DNA from: Acidobacteriota bacterium
Lineage (GTDB): Bacteria; Actinomycetota; Acidimicrobiia; Acidimicrobiales; Palsa-688
Reading direction: 5' to 3'
Assembly (NCBI GenBank): GCA_028876385.1
Contig: JAGWSF010000033.1
Coordinates: 1-39,318, forward strand
DNA: 39,318 bases
Made by a program: the position numbers and the translations under genes
Notes under the pieces: model-generated
What the model was told of the DNA's origin: nothing
The model's database searches: none
Seen by the model: the letters and a program-made list of their open reading frames with translations, nothing else
Shown: positions 22,904-31,574 of the stretch, one piece after another
Layout of the letters: every line of letters starts with the position of its first letter
How positions within the stretch are numbered: position 1 is the stretch's first letter

Positions 22904-24279
22904 TGCGGCGCTGGCCCCTGGCGGTGCTGATCGGCAGCGGCGCCGTGGGGACCGCCCTGTCGTGGTTCGTGGCCCAGCACTCCCTGCTCGGGGCCCGCTG
23001 GGCCTTCTTCGCCCCCCTCGCGCTGTGGCTGGTGGTGTGGCTGGTCGGTGCCCGGGCGGCCCACCGGGTGGCCCGGGTCCGGACGGCGCTGGTCGTCGTG
23101 GTGGTCCTGGCCGCCGCCATGCGCCTGGCCGCGGCGAGCGGCACCACCCCTTCGATATCCAATGACCTGTACCGCTACGGGTGGGACGCCCACGTCCAGC
23201 TGAGCGGCATCGACCCCTACCGCTACCCCCCCTCGGCCCCGCAGCTGCAGGCGCAGCGCGTCCCACCGTTCTTTCCGTCCCCGGCAGGCTGCCACCGCAT
23301 CGGTCAGGCCCCGGGATGCACCACGCTCAACCGGCCGGAGGCCCGCACCATCTACCCACCGGCGGCCCAGGCCTGGTTCGACCTGGTCTCCGTGCTATCG
23401 CCTGGACGAGACGTACGCCAGTGGCAGCTCGCCGGCGCGGCCGTGGACATGGCCGTCATCGCTTTGATGGCGGTAGGCCTGCGCCGGCTCGGCCGGGACC
23501 CGGTTGACGCCGCGTGGTACGCCCTCTCCCCCGTCCCGGTCGTCGAGTTCGCCGGCAACGGGCACGTGGACGGCCTGGCCCTGCTCCTGCTCGTGGCCGC
23601 TCTGCTGGCCCTCCAGCGGGGACGGCGGGCCACCGCCGGTCTGCTCCTCGGTCTGGCCACCATGGTCAAGCTGTATCCCGCCATCGCCGTGGCGGCGTGC
23701 TGGAGGCGGGGCCGGTGGCGGCTGGTACTGGCCGCCACCGCCGTCTGCGTGGTGGGCTACGCCCCCCATGTGGCCGTGGTGGGGGCCCGGGTGGTCGGCT
23801 ACCTGCCGGGCTACCTGAGGGAGGAGCACTACGCCAACGCGGCGCGCTTCCTGCTAGTCGGCGTCCTGCCGCTGCCCGACCCCGTCGTGACCGCTCTGGC
23901 ATCGATGCTGGTGCTCGCTTCGGTGGTGTGGGCCATCCGCACGGATCGGCCGCCGGCGATCGGCCTGGCCGTGCTGCTCAGCGTGGCCGTGCTGGTCACC
24001 AGCCCGGTACAGCCGTGGTACGCGGTTACCCTCGCCGGCATAGGAGCCTGGCTCGGCGCCCCTTGGCTCATGGCGCCGGCCGTGCTGGCCGAGGTCTATT
24101 ACGCCGCGGTCATCCTCGACGAACCCCACCAGGTCGCGGTGGGGAGGATCTGCTACGGCGTGGCTCTGGCCGTCGTGCTGTCGGCCACGGTCGTCTCGCG
24201 GCGGGGTGGCGGGACGGCCATGCCGTTGGTCGCCGGCGACACGGCGGTGGGGGCGGAGCGGGCCCCCGTTCCGTTGTGA
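22903..24279 (+). CDS. GT87-like (DUF2029) polyprenyl-phosphate-mannose mannosyltransferase
   Basis: 458 residues with about ten membrane helices. The first outer loop carries SNDLYRYGWDAHVQLSGIDPYRYPP-like sequence in order (residues ~85-109), the conserved acidic/aromatic motif of the GT-C fold DUF2029 group, followed by TIYPPAAQAWF and FAGNGHVDGLALLLLV. This group uses lipid-linked mannose outside the membrane to build mannans or glycolipids in actinobacteria. It is the last gene of the operon; the start ATG overlaps the epimerase stop (TGATG). Its final 127 bases overlap the 3' end of the flotillin-like gene on the other strand. The specific acceptor is unknown. Confidence 0.85.
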   Translation: MRRWPLAVLIGSGAVGTALSWFVAQHSLLGARWAFFAPLALWLVVWLVGARAAHRVARVRTALVVVVVLAAAMRLAAASGTTPSISNDLYRYGWDAHVQLSGIDPYRYPPSAPQLQAQRVPPFFPSPAGCHRIGQAPGCTTLNRPEARTIYPPAAQAWFDLVSVLSPGRDVRQWQLAGAAVDMAVIALMAVGLRRLGRDPVDAAWYALSPVPVVEFAGNGHVDGLALLLLVAALLALQRGRRATAGLLLGLATMVKLYPAIAVAACWRRGRWRLVLAATAVCVVGYAPHVAVVGARVVGYLPGYLREEHYANAARFLLVGVLPLPDPVVTALASMLVLASVVWAIRTDRPPAIGLAVLLSVAVLVTSPVQPWYAVTLAGIGAWLGAPWLMAPAVLAEVYYAAVILDEPHQVAVGRICYGVALAVVLSATVVSRRGGGTAMPLVAGDTAVGAERAPVPL

Positions 24280-25352
24280 ACGCCGGCGCGGAGGGTCTCG
24301 AGGATGGCCATGGACTGGCCGACCAACCCGGACACCGTCTCGTTGTATCCCTCGGCGCCGTTGAGCACGGTGATGTTGGCCTGGGCCAGCCCTTTGCTCA
24401 TGCCCTCGACCACCTGGGGCAGCAGGCTGATCAACTGCTGGTCGAGCGCAACCCGGTCGTTGGCGGCGGCGGCCTCGGCCCGAACCCTGGTCGCTTCGGC
24501 CTCGGCGGTGGCGAGCAACTTGATGCGCTCCGCCTCGGCCTCGGCGGGACGGACCACCTCGGCGATCAGCTGCCGCTGACGCAGCTCGGCGTTGCGCTCG
24601 GCGACCTTGGCCTGCTCGGCGAGCACCTCCTGCTGAGCCCGGGCCGCAGCCAGCGGACCTGACCGCGCCGCCTTGGCCTGGGCGGCTTCGACCTCGGCGT
24701 CGTACTCGGCCCGGGCCACCGACGTCTGGCGGGCGTACTCCGCCTGATTGCGCTCAGACTCCTGCCGGGCCTTGGCCGCGGCCTGATCGGCCGCTGACTG
24801 GGCGATGGCGGCGGCCTGGTTGACCGCCGCGACGTGAGGCTGGCTCAGAGCCTTGATGTAACCCGAGCCCTGGTCGTCGATCGACTCGATCTGCAGGGAG
24901 TCCACGACCAACCCGAGGGTGGCCATCTCCGGCTTGGACTGGTCGAGGACCTCCTGGGCCAGCTTCTGGCGCTCCCGGATCAGGTCCTCGACGGTCATCG
25001 ACCCCACGATGGAGCGGAGGTGACCGGCGAATATCCGACCGGTCAAACGGGTCATCTGGTCCTCGTCGGCGAGGAAGCGGGTGGCCGCGTTGACGATCGA
25101 CTCGTGGTCGTTGCCCACCTTGAACGCGATCACCGCCTTCACCGCCAGGGTGATCCCCTGCTGGGTCACGCACGGCTCGAGGACCTCGGCCTCCTGCATA
25201 GACAGGGTGAGGAACGAGGCCTTGGAGCGGGGCGGCAGCACGAACGCCCCGTGGCCCGTCACCACCTTGTACGGCGCCGCACCGTCACCGCGGCCCTTGG
25301 ATCCGCTGATCAGCATCGCTTCGTCGGGTGAGGGGATACGCCAACCAAACAT
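24153..25352 (-). CDS. Flotillin-like SPFH/band-7 protein
   Basis: 399 residues. The start MFGWRIPSPDEAMLISG is typical of actinobacterial flotillin-like proteins, and AAAGGAG lies 8 bases before the ATG. The SPFH domain spans residues ~10-190 (SMTVEDLIRERQKLAQEVLD, then GLVVDSLQIESIDD). A long Ala/Glu/Gln coiled-coil with repeated AEAEA-type stretches runs to ~330 and favours oligomerisation. There is no N-terminal membrane hairpin, so attachment would be peripheral or by acylation. No NfeD-type partner is adjacent. Flotillins organise membrane microdomains; here it lies beside the Kdp system and envelope genes. Its last 127 bases overlap the GT87 gene tail-to-tail. Confidence 0.88.
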   Translation of the reverse strand: MFGWRIPSPDEAMLISGSKGRGDGAAPYKVVTGHGAFVLPPRSKASFLTLSMQEAEVLEPCVTQQGITLAVKAVIAFKVGNDHESIVNAATRFLADEDQMTRLTGRIFAGHLRSIVGSMTVEDLIRERQKLAQEVLDQSKPEMATLGLVVDSLQIESIDDQGSGYIKALSQPHVAAVNQAAAIAQSAADQAAAKARQESERNQAEYARQTSVARAEYDAEVEAAQAKAARSGPLAAARAQQEVLAEQAKVAERNAELRQRQLIAEVVRPAEAEAERIKLLATAEAEATRVRAEAAAANDRVALDQQLISLLPQVVEGMSKGLAQANITVLNGAEGYNETVSGLVGQSMAILETLRAGVHNGTGARSAPTAVSPATNGMAVPPPRRETTVADSTTARATP

Positions 25353-25652
25353 TCGAGACACTCCTTTGCCGGCACACCCGGCGGTACATTCGTTGGATCG
25401 GGCCGCTACCGCGGGCCAGACGCGACACGTCCGGCCCGGCTCGTCGTCCCGGGGGGGGCGACACCACTCCAATGGAGCCCGGGCCGTCATGCGGCCCCGG
25501 CGGCTGCGCAGTCGGGTTCCCCACGGGAACCCCCGATCTACCTCCAGTAGCGGAGGCCCTAAGCCCAACTCGGGCTTGGTGCAACTCTACCGGCCGCCCA
25601 GCGGTTGCGTGAAGCGGCCGACGCCCGCGCCCGGGTCAGGCTCGGGGCCGGG
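25353..25652. other. 300-base gap with three consecutive stem-loops
   Basis: Upstream of the flotillin-like gene and downstream of the KdpD N-terminal gene (both minus strand). Three perfect short stems follow one another: GGGTTCCC/GGGAACCC with a 3-base loop (25514-25532), CCTCC/GGAGG (25541-25556), and AAGCCC/GGGCTT with a 5-base loop (25561-25577). Together they could be a structured leader, a terminator set for kdp, or both. No known riboswitch motif was recognised, and no clear promoter hexamers. Confidence 0.45.
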
Positions 25653-26825
25653 TCACTTTCGGGGGTCGGGTTCGGTGGTGGGGTTGCGCCGGGCGATGAT
25701 GTGGACGTCTATTCCCGCCGTCCCGGCCAGACGGGATATCTTCTTGACCACGGACCCTCCCCCCTTGAGCTCCTGCCAGCGGGAGCGGCTGCTCGAGCCG
25801 ACGACGATCTGGGTGATCTGGTGGGTCTTGGCATAGTCGATGACCGCTTGTGCCGGATCCTCGGCCGGGAGTTCGGTCCAGCGGGCCCCGACATCGGCGC
25901 TGACCTGGCGGAGCACGGCCAGCTGCCGGTCGTCCATCCGGGGACTCCCGTCGCCGGCGACGACGTGGAGGACCTGCAGCTCGGCTTTGATACGGGCGGC
26001 CATGCGGGCGGCGCGCCGCACGATGGCGTCGGTACCGGGAGCGGCGGTGACCGCGACGAGGATCCGTTCGCTGGTGTCCCACAGCACCTGCGCCGGCCGG
26101 CGCTGCAGGTGCTCGAGGAGCTCCTCCTCGGTCTCGTCCGCCAGGAATCGAAGGGCGAGCTCTCTCAGGGCGATGAGATTGTCGGTCCGGAAGAAGTGGG
26201 TCAGAGCCTGGGGCACCTTGGGCCCGGGATAGATGTTGCCGTGGAGCATGCGTCGCCGTAGAGCTTCGGGTGACGAGTCGACCAGTTCGATCTGGTCGGC
26301 CCGGCGCACCACCCAGTCCGGGACCCGTTCGAGGACCCTGGTCTCCACTATCTGCTCGACGGCGTCAGCCAGGCTCTCCAGATGCTGGATGTTGACGGTG
26401 GTGATCACGTCTATACCGGAGCCCAGAATCTCGAGCACATCCTCCCATCTCTTGGCGTGGCGCGAACCTGGGACATTGGTGTGGGCCAGCTCATCCACCA
26501 GAGCCACCTTGGGGTGGCGGGCCAGGATGGCATCGAGGTCCATCTCCTCCCACTGCGAGCCCCGGTAGGTGACGGGGCGCCGGGGGACGATCTCGAGGCC
26601 GGCGAGGCGCTCCTCGGTCAGCGGGCGTCCGTGGCACTCGACGAAACCGACCACGACGTCGGTGCCACGATCCTTGCGCCGGTGCCCTTCGTTGAGCATG
26701 GCGTAGGTCTTGCCGACACCCGCCGCCGCGCCCAGGTATATCCGGAAGTGCCCGGCCTCCTCGACGACGTCGGTGGCGTCCGTGACGTCCGTGACGTCGA
26801 GGCCGGCGTGCTCGGAGGGGTTCAC
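25653..26825 (-). CDS. kdpD: KdpD N-terminal half: KdpD sensor domain plus USP domain, no kinase
   Basis: 390 residues from GTG 26825, 13 bases after kdpC. Residues ~26-235 are the KdpD N-terminal domain: Walker A GAAAGVGKTYAML (32-44), Walker B VALVDELAHTN (107-117), then PGSRHAKRWEDVLEIL and TVNIQHLESL. A universal-stress-protein domain follows (~254-378; RILVAVTAAPG, IVVGSSSRSRWQEL). In classical KdpD (~850-900 residues) four membrane helices and a histidine kinase come next; here the protein stops, and those parts are encoded as a separate divergent gene at 31575-33050. The USP domain is where c-di-AMP binds in Staphylococcus KdpD; whether it does here cannot be read off. The N-terminus has a tandem Val-Thr-Asp repeat. 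Confidence 0.92.
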   Translation of the reverse strand: MNPSEHAGLDVTDVTDATDVVEEAGHFRIYLGAAAGVGKTYAMLNEGHRRKDRGTDVVVGFVECHGRPLTEERLAGLEIVPRRPVTYRGSQWEEMDLDAILARHPKVALVDELAHTNVPGSRHAKRWEDVLEILGSGIDVITTVNIQHLESLADAVEQIVETRVLERVPDWVVRRADQIELVDSSPEALRRRMLHGNIYPGPKVPQALTHFFRTDNLIALRELALRFLADETEEELLEHLQRRPAQVLWDTSERILVAVTAAPGTDAIVRRAARMAARIKAELQVLHVVAGDGSPRMDDRQLAVLRQVSADVGARWTELPAEDPAQAVIDYAKTHQITQIVVGSSSRSRWQELKGGGSVVKKISRLAGTAGIDVHIIARRNPTTEPDPRK

Positions 26826-26838
26826 AGCTTCTCGTCGG

Positions 26839-27486
26839 TCACTTCAGCGTGGCCAGCGCCTCGTTGAGTTGCAGCACGTCGATGTAGTCGCTGCCGAGGA
26901 AGCCGAACTGGGCACTGTGGGTCTGCTCGTGAATCAGGGTTCGCAGCTCGGACGCTGGAACACCGGTGGCGGCGGCCACCATCGGGATCTGGACGATGGC
27001 GTCCTGGGGGGTGATGTCGGGGTCGAGACCGCTGCCCGAGGTGGTGACCAGGTCAGGGGTCGGGTGCTCGACCCCGAGCGACCTCCAGTAGGAGACCAGT
27101 CGTCTGGTGTTGTTCAAGAGGGTCAGGGACCGGGGGCCCAGGTTGGTCGCACCGGATGAACCGCTGACGTGGTTGGCGACAAGAGGGTTGTCCCCGCCGG
27201 AGCTCGGTGTGCAGTTCCGGGCGTTGGATGAGCAGACCACCGCGGCGTAGGGTCCGGTGGCATCGGGTCTGCCGTGGAACACGCAGCTGCCTCGGGGGTG
27301 CCCCGGGCATTTGGTGGCCGACCAGTCCTGGCCGATGAGGGTGGAGCCGTTGGTGGTGATGGAGCCGTTGGCTTGGTAGCGGAACGCCAGTTGGGAGATG
27401 CCGGTGCCAGCGAGCATGTAGATGAAGCCGAAGACGGCGGTGATGACCAGAATGGAGATGATGGAACGGCGGATGTGGGTAACCAT
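26839..27486 (-). CDS. kdpC: K+-transporting ATPase subunit C
   Basis: 215 residues. One N-terminal membrane helix (SIISILVITAVFGFIYML) anchors an outer domain. The family landmarks are NGSTLIGQDW, VFHGRPDATG, ATNLGPRS, VTTSGSGLDPDITPQDA and DVLQLNEAL near the C-terminus. KdpC stabilises the KdpFABC complex and raises K+ affinity. Between the GQ and HGRP motifs and just after are four cysteines (60, 68, 85, 92) in an extracytoplasmic stretch, likely two disulfides and not usual for KdpC. The start at ATG 27486 lies 14 bases after the kdpB stop; the ribosome site is weak, suggesting coupling. Confidence 0.94.
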   Translation of the reverse strand: MVTHIRRSIISILVITAVFGFIYMLAGTGISQLAFRYQANGSITTNGSTLIGQDWSATKCPGHPRGSCVFHGRPDATGPYAAVVCSSNARNCTPSSGGDNPLVANHVSGSSGATNLGPRSLTLLNNTRRLVSYWRSLGVEHPTPDLVTTSGSGLDPDITPQDAIVQIPMVAAATGVPASELRTLIHEQTHSAQFGFLGSDYIDVLQLNEALATLK

Positions 27487-27500
27487 GGCGGTGGTCCCTG

Positions 27501-29594
27501 TCAGTAGGCGTGGAGGGCCACGAGGACGAGATCGATGAGCTTGATGAAGATGAACGGGACGATCAGCCCTCCCACGCCGTAGATCCACACGTTGCGCCTG
27601 AGGATGGCGGAGGCGCCGGCGGCGCGGAAGCGCACTCCCCGGAGGGCCAGCGGGACGAGAGCGATGATCACCAGGGCGTTGAAGATCACCGCCGACAGGA
27701 CGGCGCTGGTGGGGCTGTGCAGCTTCATGATGTTGAGGGTGCTGAGCTGGGGGTAGGTCGCGGCGAAAAGGGCAGGGATGATGGCGAAGTATTTGGCCAC
27801 GTCGTTGGCGATGGAGAAGGTGGTCAGCGCGCCGCGGGTGATGAGCAGCTGCTTGCCGATCTCGACGACGTCGATGAGCTTGGTGGGGTTGGAGTCGAGG
27901 TCGACCATGTTGCCGGCCTCCTTGGCCGCCGTGGTCCCCGTGTTCATGGCCACCCCGACGTCCGCCTGGGCGAGAGCCGGAGCGTCGTTGGTCCCGTCGC
28001 CGGTCATGGCCACGAGTTTGCCGCCCTCCTGTTCGGCCTTGATGAGAGCCATCTTGGCCTCGGGCGTGGCTTCCGCCAGATAGTCGTCCACCCCGGCCTC
28101 TTGGGCGATGGCCGCCGCGGTGAGGGGGTTGTCCCCGGTGATCATGACCGTGCGTATGCCCATCTGGCGCATCTGGTCGAACTTCTCCCTGATGCCCTGC
28201 TTGACCACGTCCTTGAGCTCGATGACCCCCAACACGGTGCCGCCGTCGGCCACCACCAAAGGGGTGGACCCGGCCCGCGAGACGGTCTCCACCACGCCGT
28301 CGAGCTCGTCCGGGGGGGTACCGCCCTGCTCGGCGACCCAGCGCTTGACCGCCTCGGCTGCGCCCTTGCGTATCCGCCTTCCGTCGAGGTCCAGGCCGGA
28401 CATGCGGGTCTGGGCGGTGAACGCCACGAACTCGTGGGAGCCTTCGAGCTGGCGCTCCCTGATGGCGAAGCGTTCCTTGGCCAGAACGACTATCGACCGC
28501 CCTTCAGGGGTCTCGTCGGCGAGGGAGGCGAGCTGGGCGGCGCTGGCCAGCTCCTGCTCGGAATGACCGCCTACAGGGATGAACGTGGAGGCCATGCGGT
28601 TGCCGAGCGTGATGGTGCCGGTCTTGTCCAGCAGGAGGGTCTGGACGTCGCCGGCCGCCTCGACGGCCCGGCCCGACATGGCCAGCACATTGCGCTGGAC
28701 CAGCCGGTCCATGCCGGCGATGCCGATGGCGGACAGGAGGGCGCCGATGGTAGTGGGGATTAGACACACCAGCAGGGCCACCAGGATGACCACGTCCACG
28801 GTGCCCGTGCCCTTGGCCCCTGAGACTAGGGCCGAGAAGTGGCCGAAGGGGTCCAGCGACACCACGACGGGGATGAAGACGATGGTCAGCACCGCCAGAA
28901 GGATGGTGAGGGCCAGCTCGTTGGGGGTCTTCTGCCGGTTGGCTCCTTCCACCAGCCCGATCATGCGGTCGAGGAAGGTTTGGCCCCTCTCGGCGGTGAT
29001 CCGCACGACGAGCCGGTCGGACAGCACCCTCGTTCCGCCGGTCACCGCGGAGCGGTCGCCACCGGACTCGCGGATCACCGGGGCGGACTCGCCGGTGATG
29101 GCCGACTCGTCGACCGAAGCGATCCCTTCGATGATGTCGCCGTCGGAGGGGATGACGTCGCCGGCCTCGCAGACGACGAGATCACCCTTGGACAGCTCTG
29201 AGGCCGGGCAGCGCTGCTCGCCTCCATCGGGGAGCAGCCTCCTGGCCTCGGTCTCGGATCTCATACGCCGCAGGGTGTCGGCTTGGGCTTTGCCCCGGCC
29301 TTCGGCCATGGCCTCGGCGAAGTTGGCGAAGATGACCGTGAGGAACAGCCAGACGGTGATGGCCCAGGAGAAGAACGTCGGCTTGGCGACAGCTTCTATG
29401 AAGGTGACGACGGTCCCGACGGCCACGACGAACATGACCGGGTTCTTGATCTGGACCCGGGGGTCCAGCTTGAAGAAGGAGTCGCGCAGCGACTGGGCGA
29501 GAATCTTGCGGTCGAACAGGCTCCGGGACTGGGCGACGCCGCGGGGGGTGGGCGTTTCCGGTGCGGCGGGCGCGGGGGCGGCGGTGGCGGTCAT
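27501..29594 (-). CDS. kdpB: K+-transporting ATPase subunit B (P-type ATPase)
   Basis: 697 residues, the usual KdpB length. Actuator motif TGES (167-170, whose Ser corresponds to the inhibitory phosphorylation site of E. coli KdpB). Catalytic Asp323 in [10 protein letters not shown], membrane motif [10 protein letters not shown] (277-286), [20 protein letters not shown] and [20 protein letters not shown] in the P domain. It hydrolyses ATP to drive K+ import through KdpA. The ATG overlaps the kdpA stop by one base (TAATG), so subunit synthesis is coupled. The first ~20 residues are an Ala/Pro-rich tail. Confidence 0.97.
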   Translation of the reverse strand: MTATAAPAPAAPETPTPRGVAQSRSLFDRKILAQSLRDSFFKLDPRVQIKNPVMFVVAVGTVVTFIEAVAKPTFFSWAITVWLFLTVIFANFAEAMAEGRGKAQADTLRRMRSETEARRLLPDGGEQRCPASELSKGDLVVCEAGDVIPSDGDIIEGIASVDESAITGESAPVIRESGGDRSAVTGGTRVLSDRLVVRITAERGQTFLDRMIGLVEGANRQKTPNELALTILLAVLTIVFIPVVVSLDPFGHFSALVSGAKGTGTVDVVILVALLVCLIPTTIGALLSAIGIAGMDRLVQRNVLAMSGRAVEAAGDVQTLLLDKTGTITLGNRMASTFIPVGGHSEQELASAAQLASLADETPEGRSIVVLAKERFAIRERQLEGSHEFVAFTAQTRMSGLDLDGRRIRKGAAEAVKRWVAEQGGTPPDELDGVVETVSRAGSTPLVVADGGTVLGVIELKDVVKQGIREKFDQMRQMGIRTVMITGDNPLTAAAIAQEAGVDDYLAEATPEAKMALIKAEQEGGKLVAMTGDGTNDAPALAQADVGVAMNTGTTAAKEAGNMVDLDSNPTKLIDVVEIGKQLLITRGALTTFSIANDVAKYFAIIPALFAATYPQLSTLNIMKLHSPTSAVLSAVIFNALVIIALVPLALRGVRFRAAGASAILRRNVWIYGVGGLIVPFIFIKLIDLVLVALHAY

Positions 29595-31282
29595 TACCAG
29601 AACTTTCCGTGGCTCAGTTGCTCGACGATCGGACCCAATGACAAGGCAGGGAAGAAGGTGAGGCCGCCGACGATGATGATGACGCCGATGGTCAGGCCGA
29701 TGAACATGCCGTTATCGGTGCGGAAGGTCCCCAGCCCCGCCGGCACGGTATGCTTGGCCGCCAGAGCCCCGGCCAGGGCCAAGGCGGGGATGATGATGGC
29801 GAAGCGGCCGAGCAGCATGGCGATGGCGCCGATGATGTTGTAGAAGGCCGTGTTCCCGTTGAGGCCGGCCATGGCCGACCCGTTGTTGTTGCCCTGCGAC
29901 GTGAGGGCGTAGAGGATCTCGGTGAACCCGTGCGGCCCGGAGTTGAGAGGGCCGGCCCGCCCCGCGTGCAGGGACGCGGCGACCGCCGTGAGCACCACCA
30001 CGGTGACCGGCATGACCAGGGCGGCCAAGCCGGCCAGCTTGACCTCCCGGGCCTGGATCTTCTTCCCCAGGTACTCCGGGGTTCGGCCGATCATCAAACC
30101 ACCGATGAACACGGCGATCACGGCGTACACCAAGATCGTGTAGAGGCCGCTACCCACGCCGCCGGGCGTCACCTCTCCCAGCATCATTCCGCTGAGCGGC
30201 CCGAACCCGCCCATCGGCGTGTAGGAGTCGGTGGCGCTGTCCACCGCACCGTCGGACGTGTGGGTCATAGAGATGTTGAACAGGGCGCTGCTGGTGTCTC
30301 CGAAGCGAACCTCTTTGCCCTCGGTGTTGCCGACCGTGCTGTGCACTCCCGCGGCGGCCACCGCCGGGTTGTTGGTGTGCTCCGCATAGACGGTGATGCC
30401 GACCCACACCCCGAAGATGATCGCCATAGCGGCCAGCAGAGCAGCCCCGTGGCGGATGCTGCCGACCATCTTCCCGAAGGTGTAGGTCAGGGCGAAGGGG
30501 ATGGACAGGGTGAGCCAGACGTACAGCAGGTTGGTGATGGCGGTGGGGTTCTCCAGGGGATGGGCCAGGTCCACGTTGAAGAACCCGCCGCCGTTGGTCC
30601 CGAGCTGCATGATCGAGCCCATGAAGCCGGCCGGCCCGCGGGGGATGGTCTGGGTGACCCCGTTGAGCGCGTCGTGGACGGTCACCGGACCGGCCAGGGT
30701 CATCACCGCTCCCTCGCCGACCAGAACGATACCGGCGATGAAGGAGATGGGCAGCAAGATGTACAGCAGGCAGCGCGTTATGTCGACCCAGAAGTTGCCG
30801 ATGGTGGAAGAGTTGCGCCGGGAGAATCCCCGCACCAGGGCGATCGCTACCGCGATGCCGACCGCCGCACTCACGAATTGCTGGACGGTGAGCACGCCGA
30901 TCTGGGAGAAGTACGACATGGTCGTCTCACCGGCGTAGTTCTGCCAGTTGGTGTTGGTGACGAAAGACGTGATCGTGTTGAGGCTCAGCGCCGGCGTTAC
31001 CTGGCCCATGTGCTGCGGGTTGAGCGGAAGCGATCCCTGCAACCGCAGGAGCAGGTACCCGAAGCCGAGGAACAGGGCCGAGAAGATGACCAGTGACCCG
31101 GCGTAGCGCTTCCAGGTCTGCTCCTGCTCGGGGGCGGTCCCGATGACTCGGTAGAAGGGGCGCTCGGCCCAGGCCAGGTACCGCACCCGGCCCTCGAACA
31201 CGCCGGCCATGTAGGAACCGAGATAGCGCCACGTGATGCCGAGCGCCACGACCAGCACCACGATGGTCCAGAAGAGGCCCAC
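29594..31282 (-). CDS. kdpA: K+-transporting ATPase subunit A (K+ channel-like subunit)
   Basis: 562 residues with ten or so membrane helices. The four selectivity-filter-like loops typical of the Trk/KdpA fold are visible, for example [11 protein letters not shown] near residue 110, [21 protein letters not shown] near 227 (in order), and [14 protein letters not shown] near 460. It forms the K+ pathway of KdpFABC. The start is GTG 31282, beginning [11 protein letters not shown], with GGAG upstream inside the end of kdpF; the two genes are separated by one base. The C-terminal helix ends LSHGKFW. Confidence 0.96.
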   Translation of the reverse strand: MGLFWTIVVLVVALGITWRYLGSYMAGVFEGRVRYLAWAERPFYRVIGTAPEQEQTWKRYAGSLVIFSALFLGFGYLLLRLQGSLPLNPQHMGQVTPALSLNTITSFVTNTNWQNYAGETTMSYFSQIGVLTVQQFVSAAVGIAVAIALVRGFSRRNSSTIGNFWVDITRCLLYILLPISFIAGIVLVGEGAVMTLAGPVTVHDALNGVTQTIPRGPAGFMGSIMQLGTNGGGFFNVDLAHPLENPTAITNLLYVWLTLSIPFALTYTFGKMVGSIRHGAALLAAMAIIFGVWVGITVYAEHTNNPAVAAAGVHSTVGNTEGKEVRFGDTSSALFNISMTHTSDGAVDSATDSYTPMGGFGPLSGMMLGEVTPGGVGSGLYTILVYAVIAVFIGGLMIGRTPEYLGKKIQAREVKLAGLAALVMPVTVVVLTAVAASLHAGRAGPLNSGPHGFTEILYALTSQGNNNGSAMAGLNGNTAFYNIIGAIAMLLGRFAIIIPALALAGALAAKHTVPAGLGTFRTDNGMFIGLTIGVIIIVGGLTFFPALSLGPIVEQLSHGKFW

Positions 31283-31283
31283 T

Positions 31284-31373
31284 TCAGAACCACTCCGGCT
31301 TGAACAGGGCCACGCCTATGTAGACGAACATCAGGATCGACAGAGCGAGGAGTAGAGCCTGACTGGCGCTCAT
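31284..31373 (-). CDS. kdpF: K+-transporting ATPase small subunit F
   Basis: 29 residues: MSASQALLLALSILMFVYIG followed by VALFKPEWF. This is a single membrane helix ending in the F-x-P-E-x-F tail typical of KdpF, located directly before kdpA, as in other actinobacteria. KdpF stabilises the KdpABC complex in the membrane. The ATG overlaps the stop of a further micro-ORF upstream (ATGA), so translation is probably coupled through both peptides. Confidence 0.9.
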   Translation of the reverse strand: MSASQALLLALSILMFVYIGVALFKPEWF

Positions 31374-31453
31374 ACCCGGTCCATCGCCCAGATGAGCCCC
31401 ATCATGGCCAGGGCGAAGACGACTATGAACAGCACCACGAGGAAGTCAGCCAC
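31370..31453 (-). CDS. 27-residue membrane micro-protein upstream of kdpF
   Basis: GTG 31453 opens a 27-residue frame, MADFLVVLFIVVFALAMMGL then IWAMDRV, that stops within the kdpF start (overlap ATGA). It is one hydrophobic helix with an acidic N-terminus and a short charged C-terminus. That is protein-like rather than random, and the position and coupling indicate it belongs to the Kdp operon. I recall similar short peptides before kdpF in other actinobacteria but cannot name a family. No strong ribosome site is visible. Confidence 0.6.
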   Translation of the reverse strand: MADFLVVLFIVVFALAMMGLIWAMDRV

Positions 31454-31488
31454 GACGAGAATGATGGGTCCGGCCGGTCTGAACAGAC

Positions 31489-31528
31489 TCTCAACAGGCG
31501 CCCGAACCCCTTAATATTTCCTCAACAC
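31489..31528. promoter_or_regulatory. Kdp divergent control region with direct repeats
   Basis: The 121-base gap between the kdpFABC operon (minus) and the sensor-kinase/kdpE genes (plus) contains the only AT-rich island here, TTAATATTT (31511-31519). CTCAACA is repeated directly at 31490-31496 and 31521-31527, 31 bases apart (about three helical turns), as expected for a response-regulator site. KdpE is the natural candidate. TAATAT (31512-31517) could be the -10 for the plus-strand kinase gene. Confidence 0.45.
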
Positions 31529-31574
31529 GGCCGCCATAGCCCGGGGACGGCCGGCGTGGTACGACAATGGGCCC

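Noticed and set aside
25510..25580. tRNA in the gap before the flotillin-like gene
   Set aside because: The GGTTC-like stem resembles a T-arm only superficially; no acceptor stem, D-arm or anticodon arm can be assembled.
31454..31574. c-di-AMP (ydaO) riboswitch in front of kdp
   Set aside because: Such switches often precede K+ genes, but the 121-base gap is too short and lacks the conserved sequence blocks.
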